Virus record (IMG/VR): IMGVR_UViG_3300044952_001491
Location: 1 to 26,893 of that record
From: a virus
Strand: one strand, 5' to 3'
Length of the DNA stretch: 26,893 bases
The translations under genes and the position numbers were made by a program. Shown here piece by piece: positions 20,695-26,893 of the stretch. Each line of letters begins with the position of its first letter. Positions within the stretch are counted from its first letter, which is position 1. The notes under the pieces are model-generated. The model was not told the DNA's origin. It saw nothing but the letters and a program-made list of their open reading frames with translations, and did not search any database.

Positions 20695-22333
20695 GTTTAG
20701 TGAAGAAAGATTGGATTTAGGATACGATTATGGCACGGTGGCGACGATTACCACCAAAACCTCTATTATTGAATCTAAAAACGGCAAGGAACAAAGAACG
20801 CCACAATGGTATCAGCCATTGCTTCAATTTAATATTGGAAAAAGATCAGAAATTAACAATCAACTAGATCAACTTATTGCTTTTTTTCAGGCGCGTAAAG
20901 GTGCTTATGAAGGTTTCCGATTTAAAGATTGGAGTGACTATCAGTTTAGCACAATAATTACTCTAAATGCTAATAAACAAGCCCAGTTATTTAAGGCTTA
21001 TTCTGTAGCAGGATTCACGGTCAAGCGGCCTTTGATCAAAATTGTACCCGAATCAATTCTGGTTTCGGTGGGGAATTCCCCAGTGACGACGGGATGGACT
21101 GTAGATTTTAACACTGGCATAATTACCTTTGATCAAATCCAGACAGAGTTAATCCAAGTGTCAGGAGAATTTGATGTACCCGTGCGATTTGCTACTGATG
21201 AAATCAATTTGAGATTTGAAGCTTTTGAGGCTTGCGAGCCAGAATCAAACCTTAAGCTTTTTAGTTTGGAAAATTTAAATTTAACCGAAATACGAATCAA
21301 TCCAACGCTTGCTCTATCTCTTGATCAGATACCCCAATCTCTTGATCATCAGATTAATTTGGGATACGATTACGGCACAATTGGCGGCGTTGAGTTTGCT
21401 ACTAAAATTAATCAATTAGTATCAGGCCAGGAGCAAAAAATCAGCGACTGGACTACCAATCGGGGAAATTGGGAGGTGGGGGCGCGAACCCTGATCAAAT
21501 CTGATTTAGATTATTTAATTAGTCTATTTCGGGTGTGCCGGGGAAAAGCAGTTGGGTTTGAGTATTTTGATTGGGGAACTGAAAGCCAAATAAATGTTAG
21601 GTTTGGCGAAGACGCGATCGCTTTTCGGTTTGATGCTTACGAGCAAGGTACGGGTCGAGTAATTTTTAATCTTGCGGGCGTGCCGTTGGTGGGATTCGTC
21701 AACAATGTTTTCATCGGATTAACCTCTGGCACAGGGTTAGCTGGAATTGATCCCACCGGATCGCGTCACCGAATTTTAGAGTTTACTTTCAATGGTCAAA
21801 ATCTGTTTGGAAATTTGCAGATTAACGGTAACGCTTCGATGGTGGCGGGCAATATCCTTCAGTTAACTCCCGCCGCTAACAGTCAAGCGGGTTCGGCTTT
21901 TTGGAAAAGCGCGTTAAGTTCAGCAAGGATTAATCAGGATTGGTCGGTATTTTTTGTTTACGAAATTATCGAAAATTCGCGCTATGACGGGATAACGTTT
22001 TTAATTACCTCAAGCGGACCCAAATCCCTTGCGGGGGGCGGGGCGATCGGTTATTTTGGGATTAAATCGATGGTTGCTGTCGAATTTGATACTTTCAAAA
22101 ATAATGAATACGGAGATCCCAACAACAACCACATTGCCATAACGACGGACGGGGAAGGTTTTGCCCCTATTATTCTAGCCACTCAAAGCTCACCAGGTCT
22201 TGATTTGGTGGGACAACGGTGGGTGTGGATCGATTATGTTAATTCGCAGTTGCGGGTGTTTATTGCCAGTAGCAATAGCAAACCGAGTTCGCCGATTTTA
22301 ACCCATTCCGTGGTGCTTTCTAGCTTGCTTTAG
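20693..22333 (+). CDS. distal tail protein (DUF2460-like, duplicated) with C-terminal legume-type lectin
   Basis: Residues 1 to about 205 match the DUF2460 distal tail family (RLDLGYDYGTVATITTKTSI, FFQARKGAYEGFRFKDWSDY). A second, diverged half-copy starts near residue 219 (INLGYDYGTIGGVEFATKIN) and runs to about 345. The rest is an L-type lectin: AVEFDTFKNNEYGDPNNNHI aligns with concanavalin A with all acidic, Asn and His metal ligands kept (E, D, N, D, H at the same spacing). It probably binds host surface glycans. It ends at WVWIDY...SVVLSSLL, earlier than most L-type lectins. ATG 20693 fits the family start; TTG 20672 with AGGA 6 nt upstream would add seven residues. Confidence 0.85.
   Translation: MFSEERLDLGYDYGTVATITTKTSIIESKNGKEQRTPQWYQPLLQFNIGKRSEINNQLDQLIAFFQARKGAYEGFRFKDWSDYQFSTIITLNANKQAQLFKAYSVAGFTVKRPLIKIVPESILVSVGNSPVTTGWTVDFNTGIITFDQIQTELIQVSGEFDVPVRFATDEINLRFEAFEACEPESNLKLFSLENLNLTEIRINPTLALSLDQIPQSLDHQINLGYDYGTIGGVEFATKINQLVSGQEQKISDWTTNRGNWEVGARTLIKSDLDYLISLFRVCRGKAVGFEYFDWGTESQINVRFGEDAIAFRFDAYEQGTGRVIFNLAGVPLVGFVNNVFIGLTSGTGLAGIDPTGSRHRILEFTFNGQNLFGNLQINGNASMVAGNILQLTPAANSQAGSAFWKSALSSARINQDWSVFFVYEIIENSRYDGITFLITSSGPKSLAGGGAIGYFGIKSMVAVEFDTFKNNEYGDPNNNHIAITTDGEGFAPIILATQSSPGLDLVGQRWVWIDYVNSQLRVFIASSNSKPSSPILTHSVVLSSLL
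21065..21087 (+). repeat. 23-bp inverted repeat, left copy (with GGGGAATTCCCC)
   Basis: It is identical over 23 bp to the reverse complement of 26234-26256. It contains TGGGGAATTCCCCA at 21069-21082. It lies inside the distal tail gene and encodes SVGNSPVT in frame. It and its partner enclose the lectin end of this gene and the whole minus-strand tail-tip gene. Confidence 0.9.
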
Positions 22334-25300
22334 TATAAAAACCTAAAATTGCCATTATTCCAAAGATAATCATCTTCAGCATTAGTAGTTAGTCTATTCC
22401 AGCGATAAATATATTGAAGTCGTCCTTGAAATGTAAAATTGTCAAAAACCAAATTTTCGTTTCTTCTCGCTCCGATATAAAAGTGAATATTAAAAGGACT
22501 AGGGGGAGAAGCGGAAAAGGTTTCAGTAGAACTTAAAACATTGTTTAGTTTGCCTGTTACTGTTAAATTATTAGCGTTGTATTTGCTTATAAATAAATAC
22601 CAAGTGTTCAATTGAATGTTGTTGTCAAAATTTAAATTCTGTCCTGATCGCATATATTCATAATAAAGAACTAATCTTTCTGGATTAGTTACCCTCAAAA
22701 TTAGTTGATTAGCTTCCCTTCTTGCAAAGTATTCGTCTTTTGCTAACACAAAATCAGCAGTAAAATCAGTAAAAGATGCGGGAGTTCTGTATAGATAAGC
22801 TATGGTGTGGGTTCTGCGAAAATCTCCTTTTTCGTCGGTTCCGTTAGGATAAAATAAATTGTTAAAGATGTTCATCCCAGACAAAGCTAAACTGTCTAAA
22901 ATTCCACCACTGGTTAAACTAGGATTGCCGTTTTGAGAAAGCAGATTGCTGTTAGTTTTAACATCTTTCCTGACATTATTGCCGCTTCTAAATTCAAATC
23001 CCCAAATTAAATCATTTTTCAAAACATTTAAAATTGGGTCTTCGTTACTACCAGTCAGGAACTTGGTAATATGTAAAGTTAATCCCACGTCGGTAGCTGA
23101 ACTACTAGCAACATTGAATCTCACTTGCGCGCCTTGAGTGACAAAATTATTGGCTGTGGCAGCACTAATAACTAAGCTGGTGGAAACAGCTAAATTAGAT
23201 AATCCGCTTACGGGCGCTCCGTTGATTTCTAAAGCGCCGTTGGCATTTCCCGTGGTGCTTTGTAAAGCAATCCTGTCAATTCGATAGGAAAAAGGCGCAG
23301 CAACGTCAAGAAAATAAGGTTTTGCGTTTAAATTATCAAAATGGCGGGTAATTAAATCACCATCAGCAGATTGTAATAATTCAGGAATGATGACGGTGAT
23401 ATCCGTCCGGTTTTCAGTCGGATTATCTACCGCCGTCACCGCATCCCCGATAAAGTTAAGGGTCTGCCGGCTGCTAACTGCGGTTCCTTCTTCTTGCACT
23501 GTTAAGGCAACTACGGTGATATCTGTCCGGTTTTCAGTCGGATTATCTACCGCCGTCACCGCACCCCCGATAAAGTTAAGGGTTTGACGACTGCTGACCG
23601 CGATTCCTTCTTCCTGTACCGTTAGGGTCGAGGGTTGCACGATCGTGAAATCGATCGCACTTTCCCCGACACCCAATGGAGCGGTAACTCTGATTTTGCC
23701 AGTAGTCGTTCCAACGGCAACGACGGCGGTGATTGTAGTGTCGCTGACCACGGTAAAACTTTGAGCGGCAATCTCATTAAAACTGACGGCCGTAGCTCCG
23801 GTAAAACCCATCCCGGAGATTGTCACCGTGACTCCGATCGCTCCCTGCCGAGGAGAAAAATCGTCAATGCTTACTTGAAAAGCTTTCCCCTGAAAAACTA
23901 AAATCACGGGGGCTACATCGGCTAGGGTCTGGCCAGGGGACACAGCTTTAAAGTAAAAAGTTTTGCCAATATCAGATCGTTGGGCGGGCAGATTAAGTTT
24001 ATAGCCTGAAAGCAGGTAAAACGTCTCGTTAGCGGCGTGGGTTTGGGGAGTGTTGTTTATCCCACGGGTAAAAGGTGCGCTTAACTCAAAAATCTTGTCG
24101 GTTCCTTGATTCCCCGTCAAAGTTGCGTTTTGAAAGTCAACAATTTCAGCGCCAATGAGCGATCGATTTCTACCTTCTAAAAACAAAGCCTCGGAAATTG
24201 AAGCAAGGGAAGCGTGAAAGGGAACGCGCACGCTGACGGTAGTGCCATTAAAAATCGTCTGACAGGTTCCAAGAATAGATCTAGTCACAAAAGTATCAAC
24301 AAAATTGTAGGTGACACCCAAATCTGTAGAAATGTACAAATTAGCATTTCTCCAGTTGGCATCGCCATCAGCGAACGCATACAGTCCAGGTGTATCTGTG
24401 GAATAGGCCAAAGGGATATCCAGTACCCGCAAAATAGTAGGAGAAACGGTAAAGAGCGGGGTGTTAGTGGGGGGTGGGGGTGTGGGGTCGGGAATTGGGG
24501 AAGGCTCAAAATCCGGCTCGTCAACTAAAGTCTGATCCCACCCGTAAACGGCTGAGTTGTAAGTCCAGGTTTTAGCCAAAACTAGATAATTAGCCCCAAT
24601 TTCTATCTGGGTAATTTGTACCTGCTTTTGTCTGCCAGCGATTTCTAGCGCAAAAATGTCCCCTGGTTCAAAGTAAGAATATTTAGGGGGCAAAGATAAG
24701 GTTTGAGTTTTTGATCGCGTCCAGGCAATCCAGAGAAGCTTATTCGCAATATTTTTGGCATCGGATTCGCTCAAAACTCCGGGATAATCGATCGTCACCC
24801 TATTAATGTGAGTAGCCGTAGGGAAAGATACCGAGCGGGCGATGCCCTCTAAAAGATTATTGTTTTTATCAAAATATTTGATCTCAATTTGAGTGGGAAG
24901 ATCAGTTAGTTCGCGGGCTTCCTCTTGGTAAGAATTGGGGCGCTCGCCATCTTCCTCAAAAGCTCCTAGTTCTGAGTCCATTAAAAAAGTCCCAGTTGAT
25001 CTAAACTGATTTTGAAATTTTAAAACTAAGCCGTTATCGACTAAATCAAAAAAGTGGATATTTTGCAGTTGAGTCAATTGTTCTGCGATCGTAGACTGAT
25101 TGTCTATTTGATAGCCGTCAATGAGTATATTGTCCAGTTCGCTAGTATCCAAATCGGATTCTAATAAAAAGGGAGATTCTAAGCAAAGATCATTAATCAC
25201 ATCAGCAAGGGAAGGATCGCCATTGCGGACTAAGGCCGAGCATTGAGGATAAGCATTACCAAATTCAGCTAAGGGTAAGTCCTCACAGACTAAAATCGTT

Positions 25301-25818
25301 CGATGCCGGTAAGGGATTGCTAAATTATTAAGCTTGACTTGTAGAAGTGAGTCAATCTGTTGATTGTCATCTCCGTGATAAATCCTGAAAGTACAGCCAG
25401 AACTTTCTAGAATTGGCTGTACCTGTCCGTTTTTCCAGACAAGCTTGCTATTAAATCGGATTTCATTAACCTGAGTAGTTTTTCCACACAAAAGATAGGC
25501 ACAACTACCCCAATAGGTATAAGTGCGCTCTGTAGTAACGGTTGTCGTTCCTCCGCCACCTTTGCCACCCTGATTTTGTCTGGTGACGGATTCTGAGACT
25601 CTTTCCTCTGGGGGAAAATCAGCGTAAAGAAGAATTCCCCCCACCCGACCCTGTCCCCAGACTTTTGAAATAGAATCGCCCTCGGAAGCTCTAGGCCGGG
25701 TAAAATTATCTTGCTTATTGCGCTCAACTTTATTGCGGATTACCCGGCTGGGAGCAAATAAAGCAGATAGAGCGCTTGCTCCTAAACTTACGGCTGCCCC
25801 GATCAAAACATTGGTCAT
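22330..25818 (-). CDS. gpJ-like tail tip / host specificity protein with TIG and LamG-like domains
   Basis: The 1162-residue protein starts with a hydrophobic segment (4-22) and motifs of GTA-type host specificity proteins (FTRPRASEGDSISKVWGQGR; RTYTYWGSCAYLLCG). A Pro-rich linker lies near 433-455. A TIG/IPT domain spans about 653-727 (QGAIGVTVTISGMGFTGATA), followed by two 40-residue beta repeats (729-808, AVSSRQTLNFIG...AVDNPTENRTDI). The last 230 residues resemble a LamG/concanavalin-like fold (TWYLFISKYNANNLTVTGKL). It is the only large structural gene on the minus strand; its stop overlaps the convergent distal tail gene stop. A terminator abuts the start codon and no Shine-Dalgarno sequence is present. 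Confidence 0.85.
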   Translation of the reverse strand: MTNVLIGAAVSLGASALSALFAPSRVIRNKVERNKQDNFTRPRASEGDSISKVWGQGRVGGILLYADFPPEERVSESVTRQNQGGKGGGGTTTVTTERTYTYWGSCAYLLCGKTTQVNEIRFNSKLVWKNGQVQPILESSGCTFRIYHGDDNQQIDSLLQVKLNNLAIPYRHRTILVCEDLPLAEFGNAYPQCSALVRNGDPSLADVINDLCLESPFLLESDLDTSELDNILIDGYQIDNQSTIAEQLTQLQNIHFFDLVDNGLVLKFQNQFRSTGTFLMDSELGAFEEDGERPNSYQEEARELTDLPTQIEIKYFDKNNNLLEGIARSVSFPTATHINRVTIDYPGVLSESDAKNIANKLLWIAWTRSKTQTLSLPPKYSYFEPGDIFALEIAGRQKQVQITQIEIGANYLVLAKTWTYNSAVYGWDQTLVDEPDFEPSPIPDPTPPPPTNTPLFTVSPTILRVLDIPLAYSTDTPGLYAFADGDANWRNANLYISTDLGVTYNFVDTFVTRSILGTCQTIFNGTTVSVRVPFHASLASISEALFLEGRNRSLIGAEIVDFQNATLTGNQGTDKIFELSAPFTRGINNTPQTHAANETFYLLSGYKLNLPAQRSDIGKTFYFKAVSPGQTLADVAPVILVFQGKAFQVSIDDFSPRQGAIGVTVTISGMGFTGATAVSFNEIAAQSFTVVSDTTITAVVAVGTTTGKIRVTAPLGVGESAIDFTIVQPSTLTVQEEGIAVSSRQTLNFIGGAVTAVDNPTENRTDITVVALTVQEEGTAVSSRQTLNFIGDAVTAVDNPTENRTDITVIIPELLQSADGDLITRHFDNLNAKPYFLDVAAPFSYRIDRIALQSTTGNANGALEINGAPVSGLSNLAVSTSLVISAATANNFVTQGAQVRFNVASSSATDVGLTLHITKFLTGSNEDPILNVLKNDLIWGFEFRSGNNVRKDVKTNSNLLSQNGNPSLTSGGILDSLALSGMNIFNNLFYPNGTDEKGDFRRTHTIAYLYRTPASFTDFTADFVLAKDEYFARREANQLILRVTNPERLVLYYEYMRSGQNLNFDNNIQLNTWYLFISKYNANNLTVTGKLNNVLSSTETFSASPPSPFNIHFYIGARRNENLVFDNFTFQGRLQYIYRWNRLTTNAEDDYLWNNGNFRFLY
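23393..23632 (-). repeat. 120-bp tandem repeat in the tail tip gene
   Basis: Two in-frame copies with a 120-bp period encode paired 40-residue beta repeats of a type common in tail fibres (VQEEG...SRQTLNFIG...NRTDITV). The copies are about 85-90% identical at DNA level, so the duplication is fairly recent or kept by gene conversion. Confidence 0.9.
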
Positions 25819-25844
25819 AAAAAAAAGCGGCGGAGAAAACCGCC
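25819..25844 (-). terminator. intrinsic terminator touching the tail tip start codon
   Basis: On the minus strand GGCGG, loop TTTTCT, CCGCC, then GC and eight T residues run straight into ATG 25818. This is a textbook terminator in the place where a ribosome-binding site should be. Either it regulates the tail tip gene, or it ends the upstream minus-strand transcript and marks a rearranged junction. Confidence 0.85.
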
Positions 25845-25902
25845 TAATGAACCAGACCGTTAATATTTTTATATTTTATTGTCAAACTCAAGGCAAGCCG
25901 TC

Positions 25903-25928
25903 GATTAAGGATATCTATATTCTTAATC
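25903..25928. repeat. 26-bp near-perfect palindrome
   Basis: GATTAAGGATAT (25903-25914) and ATATTCTTAATC (25917-25928) pair at 11 of 12 positions plus one G-T, around a 2-nt centre. It lies between the small minus-strand gene and the terminator before the tail tip gene. It could be a protein-binding or recombination site. Confidence 0.55.
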
Positions 25929-25931
25929 TCT

Positions 25932-26114
25932 TCAATCCCTAATAGGGGGTAAATCGACAGCTAAACGACAAGAATTCTTGCATCCGTAACAAAAGAATCT
26001 TGGTGGTGGTTTTACATTGGAACCACCCGTGGGAGGTTTACCCGGGAGTCTATCAATTTTAGCTTGATAGCCACCTTTGTTTTGCTCAACCCGTCGTTTT
26101 TGTTTTTCTGACAT
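25932..26114 (-). CDS. 60-residue basic protein with Cys-containing C-terminus
   Basis: The N-terminal half is Lys/Arg/Gln-rich (MSEKQKRRVEQNKGGYQAKI), followed by a Pro/Gly linker and FFCYGCKNSCRLAVDLPPIR, whose three cysteines could bind metal. No family is recognised. ATG 26114 follows the stop of the upstream fragment by one base. Ribosome-binding is weak. The codons for Cys-Lys-Asn-Ser-Cys contain the palindrome CAAGAATTCTTG, also found at 26223-26234. It may be a small phage or host protein of the minus-strand operon. Confidence 0.5.
   Translation of the reverse strand: MSEKQKRRVEQNKGGYQAKIDRLPGKPPTGGSNVKPPPRFFCYGCKNSCRLAVDLPPIRD
25967..25980. repeat. GACAAGAATTCTTG element, copy 1
   Basis: A 12-bp perfect palindrome (CAAGAATTCTTG) with flanking GA. 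The second copy at 26221-26236 extends to the 16-bp palindrome GACAAGAATTCTTGTC and is followed 3 nt later by GGGGAATTCCCC. Both palindrome classes share a GAATTC centre. Confidence 0.75.
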
Positions 26115-26290
26115 TTAAGTTACTTCTGTTTGATCCTGCCAAAATTCAATATAACGAATTTCCTCTGCATTAATCAAAATTCCTGCGCTTCTGGGGACTG
26201 AGGGTTACAGGCTTTGGCTCGACAAGAATTCTTGTCACTGGGGAATTCCCCACCGAGATTATCTGGGTAAATACCACTGCAAATTACTGC
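26115..26290 (-). pseudogene. frameshifted remnant of a small Cys-containing protein
   Basis: Minus-strand frame from 26290 encodes CSGIYPDNLGGEFPSDKNSC and then RAKACNPQSPEAQEF before a TGA at 26174-26176. The adjacent frame continues with LINAEEIRYIEFWQDQTEVT to a TAA at 26115-26117. One extra T in the TTTT run at the junction would join them into a coherent product. No normal start codon is present in the open part, so the 5' end is lost or lies in another frame overlapping the membrane protein gene. The repeat palindromes at 26221-26256 fall inside the remnant. Confidence 0.45.
26221..26256. repeat. double palindrome; right copy of the 23-bp inverted repeat
   Basis: GACAAGAATTCTTGTC (26221-26236) is followed after 3 nt by GGGGAATTCCCC (26240-26251). 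Positions 26234-26256 are the exact reverse complement of 21065-21087. This is the fourth GGGGAATTCCCC in the window, after those at 5957, 13304 and 21070. Confidence 0.9.
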
Positions 26291-26453
26291 CTATTGAGGC
26301 TCCTTGCACGAATAAAATTAAAATACCTAAAACTTGAATAAAAATTGCTAATAAAGCAAAAATCCGAATAAAGATTGAATTATTGCGGTAAATCATCTCA
26401 ATACACCGCGCTACTGCATAAAATCCAATCATTGCACCAATAATGGGAATCAT
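26259..26453 (-). CDS. 64-residue protein with two membrane segments
   Basis: Residues about 2-22 (IPIIGAMIGFYAVARCIEMI) and 28-50 (FIRIFALLAIFIQVLGILIL) are hydrophobic helices joined by a short basic loop, giving a small hairpin membrane protein. Similar two-helix proteins of unknown role are common in cyanobacteria. It lies between the HTH gene and the tail tip gene on the minus strand, so a holin is possible. AGAGA about 10 nt upstream of ATG 26453 is a poor ribosome-binding site. The stop lies 3 nt from the palindromic inverted repeat. Confidence 0.6.
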   Translation of the reverse strand: MIPIIGAMIGFYAVARCIEMIYRNNSIFIRIFALLAIFIQVLGILILFVQGASIGSNLQWYLPR

Positions 26454-26467
26454 TTAAAAATCTATCT

Positions 26468-26545
26468 CTAATTTTTCAGTAGCATAAGAACTTTTCCTAG
26501 TTTTTCACGCCCTTTTTTGGTGATCACAGGAACTTTGGTTAACAT
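26468..26545 (-). CDS. 25-residue basic mini-protein
   Basis: ATG 26545 opens MLTKVPVITKKGREKLGKVL plus five residues, ending at TAG 26468-26470. AAAAGG lies 3 nt upstream, closer than usual. It fills the gap between the HTH gene and the membrane protein gene. The composition is plausible for a small basic peptide, but the length alone gives little support. Confidence 0.3.
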   Translation of the reverse strand: MLTKVPVITKKGREKLGKVLMLLKN

Positions 26546-26559
26546 AGACCTTTTCCAAT

Positions 26560-26790
26560 TTAACTCGCTTGAACATTATCGGATTCTTGAAGATACAACA
26601 TCCAAAAATGAATTTGAGCATGAGTAGGCAAGGCTTTGATGATTTGAAAAGCTCTGGAAGCTAAAACGTCGCTATGTCCTCGACGGTAGCGAGATAGCTC
26701 ATGTTGATTCATTCCAGCTTTTTCCGCAATTTCAGCCGCTTTTAGCTTAAATTTTTTGAGGGTTATATCTAAAGCAACACGAGCATCCAT
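26560..26790 (-). CDS. Cro/CI-like HTH DNA-binding protein
   Basis: The 76-residue protein is almost entirely one XRE-type helix-turn-helix domain: KAAEIAEKAGMNQHELSRYR is the scaffold and recognition helix pair, followed by the family's fourth helix (ASRAFQIIKALPTHAQIHFW). Its size fits a Cro-like or small repressor protein. It heads the minus-strand gene set that includes the tail tip gene. Inverted repeats lie in its upstream region, so autoregulation is likely. ATG 26790 follows an A-rich stretch without a Shine-Dalgarno sequence. Confidence 0.8.
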   Translation of the reverse strand: MDARVALDITLKKFKLKAAEIAEKAGMNQHELSRYRRGHSDVLASRAFQIIKALPTHAQIHFWMLYLQESDNVQAS

Positions 26791-26805
26791 TTTTTTTCGT
26801 TAAAC

Positions 26806-26862
26806 GTTATCTGCTGCTAACATAACAAAATATTTTCTATTTAGACAATATCTACCTAGGTA
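26806..26862 (-). promoter_or_regulatory. candidate promoter and operators of the HTH gene
   Basis: On the minus strand TTGTCT (26843-26848) and TATGTT (26819-26824) form a weak -35/-10 pair with an 18-nt spacer. GTTAT (26806-26810) and ATAAC (26822-26826) are inverted around the -10 region, and the 10-bp palindrome TACCTAGGTA (26853-26862) lies just upstream of the -35. These could be sites for the HTH protein itself. The bases to the window end show no gene that can be called. Confidence 0.35.
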
Positions 26863-26893
26863 TATTTTTAGGGTAAACTAAAAATGTTACCTG

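Noticed and set aside
5276-21621. HIP1 octamers as a functional phage element
   Set aside because: Three GCGATCGC sites in 27 kb are above chance but are expected of any cyanobacterial DNA; used only as a host indicator.
22309-23262. 12-bp direct repeat CCGTGGTGCTTT in the lectin gene and in the tail tip gene
   Set aside because: Only 12 bp, flanks unrelated, and the two copies are read in different coding contexts; likely chance.
24214-24528. 104-codon plus-strand ORF inside the tail tip gene
   Set aside because: Antisense to a well-supported gene, no domain, no ribosome-binding site.
1-26893. Integrase, attachment sites, tRNA or rRNA genes
   Set aside because: Looked for by protein motifs and clover-leaf-like patterns while reading; none recognised.

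Overview
The window is most of the structural half of a siphovirus-type (lambda/HK97-like, GTA-like tail tip) prophage or phage genome from a cyanobacterium. Host signs are three intact HIP1 octamers (GCGATCGC at 5276, 6372 and 21614) among many CGATCG hexamers, heptameric TCAGTTA/ACTGATA repeats of the kind scattered through cyanobacterial genomes, and a moderately AT-rich composition. The genus cannot be fixed from this sequence, and no integrase, attachment site or tRNA gene was seen, so the phage ends lie outside or are unrecognised.

Layout. Positions 1-2580 hold the end of an unknown gene, four small or mid-size genes and a probable endolysin. The small genes are preceded by two alternating duplicated leader sequences and one good sigma-70 promoter. 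Positions 2588-13265 are the packaging and head module: HTH protein, Nu1-like small terminase, GpA-like large terminase, gpW-like joining protein, a giant portal fusion, two small acidic proteins, a protease-capsid fusion, three tiny proteins, an FII-like head-tail joiner and a tail terminator. Positions 13326-20596 are the tail module: tail tube, DUF6441-like protein, a small membrane protein, the gpG/gpGT assembly chaperone pair with a -1 frame extension, a 25-copy heptamer array, tape measure, DUF2163/BR0599 hub protein and an NlpC/P60 peptidase. A distal-tail (DUF2460-like) protein with a C-terminal legume-type lectin follows.

From 22330 to the right end everything recognisable is on the minus strand: a gpJ-like tail tip protein convergent with the rest of the tail operon, two small proteins, an interrupted gene remnant, a minute ORF and a Cro/CI-like HTH protein. 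An intrinsic terminator abuts the gpJ-like start codon. Perfect 23-bp inverted repeats at 21065 and 26234 bracket this segment, which suggests a past or reversible inversion of the tail-tip cassette.

Most unusual are the portal protein (portal, two copies of a cysteine-bearing 86-residue module, Pro/Ala linker, GNAT-like domain, ADP-ribosyltransferase-like domain), the bracketed tail-tip cassette with two carbohydrate-binding-type domains, a palindromic GGGGAATTCCCC element present four times, and a cryptic antisense zinc-ribbon gene between the NlpC/P60 and DUF2460 genes.
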